Source of the DNA: Frankiaceae bacterium
GTDB taxonomy: Bacteria; Actinomycetota; Actinomycetes; Mycobacteriales; SCTD01
Direction of reading: 5' to 3'
Length of the DNA: 19,039 nucleotides
Assembly (NCBI GenBank): GCA_026786045.1
Contig: JAJAYV010000303.1
Location: 1 to 19,039 of the forward strand
Shown: in pieces, positions 13,509 to 19,039 of the stretch
How positions within the stretch are numbered: position 1 is the stretch's first letter
Layout of the letters: each line of letters begins with the position of its first letter
Position numbers and translations under genes: made by a program
The notes under the pieces: model-generated
What the model saw: only the letters and a program-made list of their open reading frames with translations
Databases searched by the model: none
Told to the model about the DNA's origin: nothing

Positions 13509-15310
13509 GCGCCCTCGGGCCGGGCCTGCTCGGGTTCGGCCGCGCGCGGCGCCGCCGTCTGGCGCCAGCGCGAGGTGATCGGCAGCCGGCGGTCCCGGCC
13601 GAAGGCCCGGCCGGTGATCTTCGGCCCGGGCGGTGACTGACGGCGCTTGTACTCGGCAGCGTCGACCAGCGCGATGACTCGGTCGACGACGGCCTCCTCG
13701 AAGCCAGCGGCCAGCAGCTCGGCCCGGCCCTGGTCCTGCTCGACGTAGGCGTCGAGCAGCGGGTCCAGCACCTCGTACGCCGGCAGCCGGTCGCTGTCGA
13801 GCTGGCCCGGCGCGAGCTCGGCCGACGGTGGCTTGGTGATCGTGCTCTCCGGGATGGGCGGTACCTCGCCGCGCTCCTCTGCGACGCGGTTGCGCCAGCG
13901 TGCGAGCGCGAAGACGAGCAGCTTCGGCACGTCCTTGATGGGCGCGAAACCGCCTGCGCTGTCGCCGTACAGCGTCGAGAAGCCGGTGGCGGCCTCGCTC
14001 TTGTTGCCGGTCGTCAGCACGAGGTGGCCGTGCTCGTTGGACAGCGCCATGAGGGTCGTGCCGCGGACGCGAGCCTGCAGGTTCTCGACCGCCAGTCCGG
14101 TCAGCGCGACCGACGCCATCCACGCGTCGACCATCGGCCGGATCGGCACGACCGACCAGTGCAGGTCCTGCCGCTTGGCCAGGTCCTCGGCGTCGGTGAC
14201 CGAGTGGTCGGAGCTCCACGCGCTCGGCATCCCGACGACGTGCACCCGGTCGGCTCCGATCGCGTCGCGGGCGATCGTCGCGACCAGCGCGGAGTCGATG
14301 CCGCCGGACAGGCCGAGCACCACCGAGCGGAAGCGGTTCTTCTCGATGTAGTCGCGGGTCGCGGTCACGAGCGCGCCCCACACCTCGGCGTGGTCGTCCA
14401 GCGGCGGCGAGAGCGTGGGCACCAGCGGGTCGTACACCGCCAGCGGCTCGGCGGACAGCACCACCCGCTCGACCGCCATCGTCGTGCCGTCCCCGGCGTC
14501 CTGCGGGCCGGTGACGTCGGAGCCGGCCGGCTCGAGGTCGAGGTCGACGACCAGCAGCGCCTCCTCCCACCGCGGGGCGCGGGCGACGACCGCGCCGGCC
14601 GCGTCGACGACGAAGGAGTCGCCGTCGAAGACCAGCTCGTCCTGGCCGCCGACGCAGTTCACGTACGCGACGGGGGCGCCGGCCTCCGCGGCCCGGCGGG
14701 CGGCCAGCGGTGCGCGCAGGTCGTCCTTGCCGCGCTCGTAGGGCGAGCCGTTGATGCAGACGACGAGGCCGGCGTCGGCGGCGCAGGCCACCTTCACCGG
14801 CCCGCCCTCCTGCCAGAGGTCCTCGCAGACGACCGTTGCGACGTCGACGCCGTGCAGCCGCACGACCGGCAGCCGGTCGCCGCGCACGAAGTAGCGGAAC
14901 TCGTCGAAGACGCCGTAGTTCGGCAGGTGGTGCTTGGCGTAGCGGGAGACCACCCGCCCGCCGTACAGCACGGCCGCGCTGTTCTGCGGCTCCCCGGCGG
15001 GGCGGCCCAGCGCGGGCGCGGGGCGGTCCGTGCGGCCGCAGTAGCCGACGACGACGGCGACCTCGCCCGCGCCCTCCTCGGCCAGGCGTACGGCGAGCGC
15101 CTCGAGCGCGTCCAGGCTGGCCTGCACGAAGGCGTGCCGCAGCACGAGGTCCTCGGGCGGGTAGCCGGTCAGCACCATCTCGGGGAAGGCCACCAGGTGG
15201 CAGCCCCGGGCGACGGCGCGGGCCGTCCAACCGCTCACGAGGTCCGCGTTGCCGGGCAGGTCGCCGACCACGGGGTCGACCTGGGCCAGTCCGATCCGCA
15301 GCTGCGCCAT
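13505..15310 (-). CDS. nadE: Glutamine-dependent NAD(+) synthetase
   Basis: A 601-residue cytoplasmic enzyme catalysing the last step of NAD synthesis: nicotinate adenine dinucleotide is amidated with ATP and glutamine. The N-terminal nitrilase-type glutaminase domain (about 1-270) shows the catalytic triad Glu44 (FPEMVLTGYPPEDL), Lys126 (YAKHHLPNYGVFDE) and Cys162 (VVCEDLWQEGGP). The C-terminal synthetase domain carries the ATP pyrophosphatase P-loop SGGIDS from residue 335, then VVGMPSAWSSDHSV, TTGNKSE, YGDSAGGFAPIKD and TKPPSAELAPGQ. The length matches the roughly 600-residue Streptomyces type and is shorter than the 679-residue mycobacterial form. ATG 15310 follows a leaderless-type promoter and no Shine-Dalgarno is visible. 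The aldo/keto reductase gene lies 48 bases upstream on the same strand. Confidence 0.95.
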   Translation of the reverse strand: MAQLRIGLAQVDPVVGDLPGNADLVSGWTARAVARGCHLVAFPEMVLTGYPPEDLVLRHAFVQASLDALEALAVRLAEEGAGEVAVVVGYCGRTDRPAPALGRPAGEPQNSAAVLYGGRVVSRYAKHHLPNYGVFDEFRYFVRGDRLPVVRLHGVDVATVVCEDLWQEGGPVKVACAADAGLVVCINGSPYERGKDDLRAPLAARRAAEAGAPVAYVNCVGGQDELVFDGDSFVVDAAGAVVARAPRWEEALLVVDLDLEPAGSDVTGPQDAGDGTTMAVERVVLSAEPLAVYDPLVPTLSPPLDDHAEVWGALVTATRDYIEKNRFRSVVLGLSGGIDSALVATIARDAIGADRVHVVGMPSAWSSDHSVTDAEDLAKRQDLHWSVVPIRPMVDAWMASVALTGLAVENLQARVRGTTLMALSNEHGHLVLTTGNKSEAATGFSTLYGDSAGGFAPIKDVPKLLVFALARWRNRVAEERGEVPPIPESTITKPPSAELAPGQLDSDRLPAYEVLDPLLDAYVEQDQGRAELLAAGFEEAVVDRVIALVDAAEYKRRQSPPGPKITGRAFGRDRRLPITSRWRQTAAPRAAEPEQARPEGA

Positions 15311-15317
15311 GACGACG

Positions 15318-15323
15318 AGGCTA
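15318..15323 (-). promoter_or_regulatory. Candidate leaderless -10 element for nadE
   Basis: Read on the minus strand, TAGCCT (TAnnnT) stands 7 bases before the nadE ATG at 15310. No ribosome site is present in the 48-base gap. nadE can thus be transcribed apart from the upstream aldo/keto reductase gene. Confidence 0.42.
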
Positions 15324-15358
15324 CGGAGCGGACCGGCGCCGTGCGGGGTCGAGGTGCG

Positions 15359-16225
15359 CTACTGCCCCGCGGCGGTGAGGCGGTCGTACTCCTCGTCGGT
15401 CAGCTCGACGGTGGCGGCGGCGCAGTTCTCCTCGAGGTGCGCGACCGAGCTGGTGCCCGGGATCGGCAGCATCACCGGCGAGCGGCGCAGCAGCCAGGCC
15501 AGGGCGAGCTGGGCGTGGGTGGCCTGATGAGCGGAGGCGATCTCGTCAAGGACGCCGCCCGGCTTGGCCAGGTCACCGGCCGCGACGGGGAACCACGGGA
15601 TGAAGCCGATGCCCTCCTGCTCGCAGTACGTCAGGACCTCCTCGGACTGGCGGTTCGCCAGGTTGTAGAGGTTCTGCACTGACACGACGTCGACGACCTT
15701 GCGGGCCTGCTCGATCTCGGCGACCGACACCTCGGACAGGCCGATGTGCTGGATCTTGCCGGCGTCCTGCAGCTCCTTCACCGCGCCGAGCGACTCCTCG
15801 ACCGGCACCTGCTTGTCGATGCGGTGCAGCTGCCACAGGCCGATCTGCTCGACGCCGAGGCGGCGCAGGCTCATCTCGACGCACTGGCGCAGGTACTCCG
15901 GCCGGGCGACCTGCTCCCACGAGTCGGGGCCGTTGCGGGTCAGGCCGCCCTTGGTCGCGATGAGCACGCCGTCGTACGGGTGGAGGGCCTCGCGGATGAG
16001 GTCCTCGGAGACGAAGGGGCCGTAGCTGTCGGCGGTGTCGATGAAGTCGACGCCGAGCTCGACAGCGCGGCGCAGGACGCGCTTGCTCTCCTCGGGGTCG
16101 GCCGGCGGTCCCCAGATGCCCTTGCCGGTGATGCGCATGGCGCCGTAGCCGAGGCGGGAGACGGGCAGATCGCCGCCGAGGGAGAAGGTGCCGCTCGCGG
16201 CGACGTGACGGTCGGTGGTGGTCAT
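15359..16225 (-). CDS. Aldo/keto reductase
   Basis: A 288-residue TIM-barrel NADPH-dependent oxidoreductase acting on aldehydes, ketones or sugars. The catalytic tetrad is complete: Asp63 and Tyr68 in [10 protein letters not shown], Lys92 in LIATKGG, His134 in LWQLHRID. The C-terminal coenzyme-binding segment is present: [21 protein letters not shown]. The [18 protein letters not shown] start and the overall pattern fit the small 'oxidoreductase YdbC/YajO-like' aldo/keto reductases of actinobacteria. GGAG stands six bases before ATG 16225. The gene diverges from glnA2 across 107 bases and runs toward nadE. The physiological substrate is not known, and a link to either neighbour is not evident. 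Confidence 0.9.
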   Translation of the reverse strand: MTTTDRHVAASGTFSLGGDLPVSRLGYGAMRITGKGIWGPPADPEESKRVLRRAVELGVDFIDTADSYGPFVSEDLIREALHPYDGVLIATKGGLTRNGPDSWEQVARPEYLRQCVEMSLRRLGVEQIGLWQLHRIDKQVPVEESLGAVKELQDAGKIQHIGLSEVSVAEIEQARKVVDVVSVQNLYNLANRQSEEVLTYCEQEGIGFIPWFPVAAGDLAKPGGVLDEIASAHQATHAQLALAWLLRRSPVMLPIPGTSSVAHLEENCAAATVELTDEEYDRLTAAGQ

Positions 16226-16256
16226 GGGCGCTCCGTGGGGTCGGGGTCAGGGCCTC

Positions 16257-16275
16257 CGAGGTGCAACAGGCCTCG
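16257..16275. promoter_or_regulatory. Short inverted repeat between aldo/keto reductase and glnA2
   Basis: CGAGG (16257-16261), nine-base spacer, CCTCG (16271-16275). It lies about 25 bases upstream of the glnA2 -10 box. A GlnR-type box (GTnAC repeats) was looked for and not seen. The element is short and may be chance. Confidence 0.22.
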
Positions 16276-16297
16276 CACGGACGGATTCCCCGCCCAC

Positions 16298-16303
16298 TAG
16301 CGT
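16298..16303 (+). promoter_or_regulatory. Candidate -10 element of the glnA2 promoter
   Basis: TAGCGT matches TAnnnT and lies 29 bases before the GTG at 16333, predicting a leader of about 22 bases. The palindrome GGGACTCCC follows at 16305-16313, near the expected start site. No -35 match is obvious. Confidence 0.38.
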
Positions 16304-16332
16304 GGGACTCCCGAGAGCAGAGAGCGAGCGTC

Positions 16333-17676
16333 GTGGACAAGCAGCAGGAGTTCGTCCTCCGCACCCTGGAGGAGCGCGACATCCGCTTCGTCCGGCTGTG
16401 GTTCACCGACGTGCTGGGCACGCTGAAGTCGGTCGCCATCGCCCCGGCCGAGCTGGAGGGCGCGTTCGCCGAGGGGATCGGCTTCGACGGCTCGGCCATC
16501 GAGGGCTTCACCCGGGTGCAGGAGAGCGACATGCTCGCCAAGCCCGACCCGGCGACCTTCCAGGTGCTGCCCTGGCGCGACACCGACGACGGCCCGGGCA
16601 CCGCCCGGATGTTCTGCGACATCACGATGCCGGACGGGACGCCGTCCTGGGCCGACCCGCGGCACGTCCTGCGCCGCGCGCTGGGCAAGGCCGCCGACGC
16701 CGGCTTCACCTTCTACACCCACCCCGAGATCGAGTTCTTCCTGCTGAAGTCGCTGCCTGGCAAGGGGGAGGCGCCGGTGCCCGTCGACGCGGCCGGCTAC
16801 TTCGACCTCACCCCGCACGGCGTGAGTCAGGACTTCCGCCGCGACGCGATCACCATGCTCGAGCGGATGGGCATCTCGGTGGAGTTCAGCCACCACGAGG
16901 TGGCGCCTGGGCAGCAGGAGATCGACCTGCGCTACGCCGACGCGCTGTCGACTGCCGACAACATCCTCACGACCCGCCACGTCATCAAGGAGGTGGCGCT
17001 GTCGCAGGGGGTCTACGCCACCTTCATGCCCAAGCCGTTCAGCGACCAGCCGGGCAGCGGGATGCACACCCACCTGTCGCTGTTCGAGGGCGACCAGAAC
17101 GCCTTCTACGACCCGTCCGACCCGCTGCATCTGAGCAAGGTCGCCAAGCACTTCATCGCCGGCCTGCTCAAACACGCCCCCGAGATCACCGCCGTGACCA
17201 ACCAGTGGGTCAACAGCTACAAGCGGCTGGTCTTCGGCGGCGAGGCGCCGCCGTACGTCTGCTGGGGGTCCAACAACCGCAGCGCGATGGTGCGCGTGCC
17301 GATGTACAAGCCGAGGAAGAGCGGCTCGACGCGGATCGAGGTCCGCAGCCCCGACAGCGCGACCAACCCCTACCTGGCCTTTGCCGTGCTGCTCGCGGCC
17401 GGCCTCAAGGGGGTCGAGGAGGGGTACGAGCTGCCGCCGGGCGCCGAGGACGACGTCTGGGCGCTCAGCGACGGCGAGCTGCGCGCGCTCGGCATCGCCC
17501 CGCTGCCCGGCAGCCTCGCCGAGGCCATCTCGGTGATGGAGCGCAGCGAGCTGGTCGCCGAGACCCTCGGCGAGCACGTCTTCGACTTCTTCCTGCGCAA
17601 CAAGCGGGCCGAGTGGGACGCCTACCGAGCCGAGGTCACGCCGTTCGAGCTCGGCCGCTACCTCCCCGTCCTCTGA
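16333..17676 (+). CDS. glnA2: Glutamine synthetase family protein GlnA2
   Basis: A 447-residue type I glutamine synthetase fold, the same size as GlnA2 of M. tuberculosis (446) and very similar along its length, from VDKQQEFVLRTLEERDIRFV through FDGSAIEGF, MFCDITMPDG, HPEIEFF, GQQEIDLRYADAL, MHTHLSLF, NSYKRLVFGGEAP and RIEVRSPDS. Metal- and ATP-binding Glu, His and Arg positions are intact. GlnA2 proteins ligate ammonia or an amine to glutamate; in Streptomyces coelicolor GlnA2 and GlnA3 have been reported to act on polyamines, so gamma-glutamylpolyamine synthesis is possible. GTG 16333 aligns with the family start. The frame is open back to 16261 but that stretch is promoter. Tyr365 in GYELPP sits where the adenylylated Tyr of E. 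coli GlnA lies. The next gene overlaps by one base. Confidence 0.93.
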   Translation: MDKQQEFVLRTLEERDIRFVRLWFTDVLGTLKSVAIAPAELEGAFAEGIGFDGSAIEGFTRVQESDMLAKPDPATFQVLPWRDTDDGPGTARMFCDITMPDGTPSWADPRHVLRRALGKAADAGFTFYTHPEIEFFLLKSLPGKGEAPVPVDAAGYFDLTPHGVSQDFRRDAITMLERMGISVEFSHHEVAPGQQEIDLRYADALSTADNILTTRHVIKEVALSQGVYATFMPKPFSDQPGSGMHTHLSLFEGDQNAFYDPSDPLHLSKVAKHFIAGLLKHAPEITAVTNQWVNSYKRLVFGGEAPPYVCWGSNNRSAMVRVPMYKPRKSGSTRIEVRSPDSATNPYLAFAVLLAAGLKGVEEGYELPPGAEDDVWALSDGELRALGIAPLPGSLAEAISVMERSELVAETLGEHVFDFFLRNKRAEWDAYRAEVTPFELGRYLPVL

Positions 17677-18419
17677 TGGTGCGCGCGCTCGTCATCACGC
17701 ACTCGGCCACCGAGGGCGTCGCCAACGTCGGCGACTGGCTGGAGGAGGCCGGCGTCGAGCTGCACGTCGTCGAGCCGTGGAACGGCGACGACGTGCCGGC
17801 GACCGCCGACGGCTACGACGCCCTGCTCGTCATGGGCGGGCCGCAGCAGGCCTACGACGACGGCTCGGCGCCGTGGCTGCGGGCCACCAAGGACCTGCTC
17901 CGCGCCTCCGTCGCCGACCGCACCCCGACGCTCGGCGTGTGCCTCGGCGCGCAGCTGCTGGCCGAGGCGACCGGCGGCCGGGTGGAGAAGGGCGAGCAGG
18001 GCGTCGAGGCCGGGGCGCGGCTGGTGGCCAAGCGCGACGCCGCGTGGGAGGACGAGCTGTTCCGCGACGTGCCGCTCACGCCGACCGTCGTGCAGTGGCA
18101 CGAGGACGCCATCGTCGACCTGCCGCCGGGCGCGGTGAACCTCGCGAGCAGCCCCCGCTACCCGCACCAGGCCTTTCGGCTGGGCGACCGCGCGTGGGGC
18201 CTCCAGTTCCACATCGAGACGTCGGTCGAGATGGTCCGCCACTGGGGCGCGGAGTACGGCGGCGGCGTCGAGGAGCTCGGGCAGGACCCGGTCGCCTTGG
18301 CCGAGCGCGCCGTCGAGGAGCTGCCGGAGGTCGAGGCGTGCTGGCGGCCGATGATCGAGAAGTTCGCCGAGCTGGCCGCCGGCCGCGGTCGCGTCGTCCT
18401 GCCGGTGGTGGAGGCCTGA
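17676..18419 (+). CDS. Class I (triad) glutamine amidotransferase
   Basis: A 247-residue cytoplasmic protein consisting of one GATase1 domain like that of GMP synthase. The catalytic triad is complete: Cys89 in GVCLGAQLLA, His179 and Glu181 in LQFHIETS. The oxyanion segment VMGGPQQAYDD is present. It has no fused synthetase domain, so it either passes ammonia to a partner or hydrolyses gamma-glutamyl amides, as PuuD does in polyamine breakdown. Its start overlaps the glnA2 stop in TGATG, implying coupled translation and related function. The last 60 residues add an acidic helical region (GGGVEELGQDPVALAERAVEEL and beyond). The partner and substrate are unknown; a role tied to the product of GlnA2 is my inference. 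Confidence 0.88.
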   Translation: MVRALVITHSATEGVANVGDWLEEAGVELHVVEPWNGDDVPATADGYDALLVMGGPQQAYDDGSAPWLRATKDLLRASVADRTPTLGVCLGAQLLAEATGGRVEKGEQGVEAGARLVAKRDAAWEDELFRDVPLTPTVVQWHEDAIVDLPPGAVNLASSPRYPHQAFRLGDRAWGLQFHIETSVEMVRHWGAEYGGGVEELGQDPVALAERAVEELPEVEACWRPMIEKFAELAAGRGRVVLPVVEA

Positions 18420-18421
18420 CC

Positions 18422-18877
18422 GTGGCGCCCAGCCCGGTCCGGCCGGTGCCGTACGACCATCCGGACGCCCTGCGGCTGATCACCGCGATGGGCGACGAGA
18501 TCGCCGCCCGCTACGGCGACGGCGGGCTGAGCCCTGCTGCGCCGCAGGAGTTCTCGCCGCCCGGGGTCTTCCTGCTCGTCGAGCTCGACGGCGCCGCCGT
18601 CGGCTGCGGCGGGGTCCGGCCGCGCGGCGCCGACGAGGGCGAGCTCAAGCGGATGTACGTCGACCCGGCCGCGCGCGGACGCGGCCTGGCCCGCACCCTG
18701 CTGTCCGCCCTCGTGGCCCACGCGCGCGACGCCGGGATGTTGCGGCTGCTGCTCGAGACCGGCACCGAGCAGCCGGAGGCGATCGCCCTCTACGAGAGCG
18801 AGAGGTGGCAGCCGGTCCCGGCGTTCGGCTACTACGCCGCGGACCCTCGCACCCGCTGCTACGGGCTCGACCTGTGA
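18422..18877 (+). CDS. GNAT-family N-acetyltransferase
   Basis: A 151-residue cytoplasmic enzyme that transfers acetyl from acetyl-CoA to an amine. The fold elements are visible in order: VFLLVELDGAAVGCGGVRP (strands 2-4), ELKRMYVDPAARGRGLARTLL with the acetyl-CoA pyrophosphate loop R-x2-GRGLA, and the C-terminal LLETGTEQPEAIALYESERWQPVPAFGYY. The start is GTG 18422, with GGAGG seven bases upstream inside the end of the amidotransferase gene, two bases after its stop. Tight coupling in the glnA2 cluster suggests a small amine or amino-acid-derived substrate, but none can be named. The next gene begins 10 bases after its stop. Confidence 0.87.
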   Translation: MAPSPVRPVPYDHPDALRLITAMGDEIAARYGDGGLSPAAPQEFSPPGVFLLVELDGAAVGCGGVRPRGADEGELKRMYVDPAARGRGLARTLLSALVAHARDAGMLRLLLETGTEQPEAIALYESERWQPVPAFGYYAADPRTRCYGLDL

Positions 18878-18887
18878 CGGCCCTGCT

Positions 18888-19039
18888 GTGACGGTCTTCG
18901 CCGAGCGCGGTTCGGGCGCCGGCCTGCTGGTGCGGCTGGGCTTCCAGGACACCGCGGCCACCGAGGCCGCGCTCGTCGCGCTCGACGTGTGGCGCGAGGG
19001 CCGGCCCGTGGACGAGGACGCCGCGGCGCTCGTCACCGC
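18888..19039 (+). CDS. glnE: Partial bifunctional glutamine synthetase adenylyltransferase/deadenylase (N-terminus)
   Basis: The frame is open from GTG 18888 to the window end, giving 50 residues: MTVFAERGSGAGLLVRLGFQDTAA in two steps, then TEAALVALDVWREG. The pattern 'short lead, LxRLGFxD-x-AAxEAAL' matches the start of actinobacterial GlnE, and glnE follows glnA2 in Streptomyces and Mycobacterium. GlnE attaches and removes AMP on a Tyr of glutamine synthetase to tune nitrogen assimilation. None of the catalytic nucleotidyltransferase motifs are within the window, so the call relies on a short N-terminus and context. There is no clear Shine-Dalgarno; the start is 10 bases after the GNAT stop, so coupling is likely. 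Confidence 0.62.
   Translation, partial: MTVFAERGSGAGLLVRLGFQDTAATEAALVALDVWREGRPVDEDAAALVT

Noticed and set aside
13038..15230. 730-codon minus-strand frame over nadE
   Set aside because: Arginine/proline/glycine-rich shadow of nadE in another frame. nadE has its complete catalytic residues.
16261..16332. 24-residue N-terminal extension of GlnA2
   Set aside because: The stretch contains the probable promoter and does not match GlnA2 N-termini, which start at the position of GTG 16333.
16226..16332. GlnR operator in front of glnA2
   Set aside because: No GTnAC-type repeats with the expected spacing were found in the 107-base gap.
1..19039. CRISPR array, tRNA/rRNA gene, insertion sequence or prophage
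   Set aside because: No regular repeat-spacer pattern, cloverleaf sequence, transposase or phage protein was seen on either strand.

Overview
The window is a very GC-rich (roughly 70-75 percent G+C) chromosomal segment from an actinomycete. Support for this comes from GTG starts, tight translational coupling, leaderless-type promoters, coenzyme F420 enzymes, CWB2 cell-wall repeats, a Streptomyces/Mycobacterium-style GlnA2 and what appears to be the start of glnE. The neighbourhood of nadE, panB, glnA2 and glnE resembles the order known from Streptomyces. The genus cannot be fixed from sequence alone. No insertion sequence, prophage, CRISPR array or RNA gene was seen. Most of the window is housekeeping and accessory metabolism on a stable chromosome.

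Layout. Bases 1 to about 70 are long G runs and look like a poor contig end. A truncated minus-strand reading frame (about 1-219) resembles the N-terminus of an AraC-type regulator and faces a Baeyer-Villiger type flavin monooxygenase (248-1708). A nested hairpin follows. Next is a secreted 868-residue surface protein with three CWB2 repeats and a duplicated C-terminal two-domain module (1810-4416). It converges on a small S4 RNA-binding protein (4426-4644, minus). Then come a STAS plus HATPase regulator (4800-5507), an RNase II/R-type RNB nuclease (5533-6942), an F420:NADP reductase (6987-7658), a BtuF-like metal/corrinoid receptor (7636-8394), a DUF998 membrane protein (8387-8992) and a GrpB-family protein (8998-9546), all on plus.

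The middle holds panB on minus (9770-10600). It diverges from a TetR regulator translationally coupled to a 14-TM MFS drug exporter (10805-13041), with a clear promoter and candidate operators in front. An F420-type flavin/deazaflavin split-barrel oxidoreductase follows (13107-13508). It converges on glutamine-dependent NAD synthetase nadE (13505-15310, minus) so tightly that both genes end in one CTAG. An aldo/keto reductase lies upstream of nadE on minus (15359-16225).

The right end is a tight nitrogen cluster on plus: glnA2, a class I glutamine amidotransferase, a GNAT acetyltransferase and the start of glnE, with junctions of -1, +2 and +10 bases. The most interesting leads are this coupled glnA2 cluster, the STAS-HATPase fusion that lacks the usual phosphoserine, the RNB nuclease with a changed catalytic aspartate, the duplicated surface modules, and several palindromic intergenic elements. 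I did not find a clearly undescribed multi-gene system.
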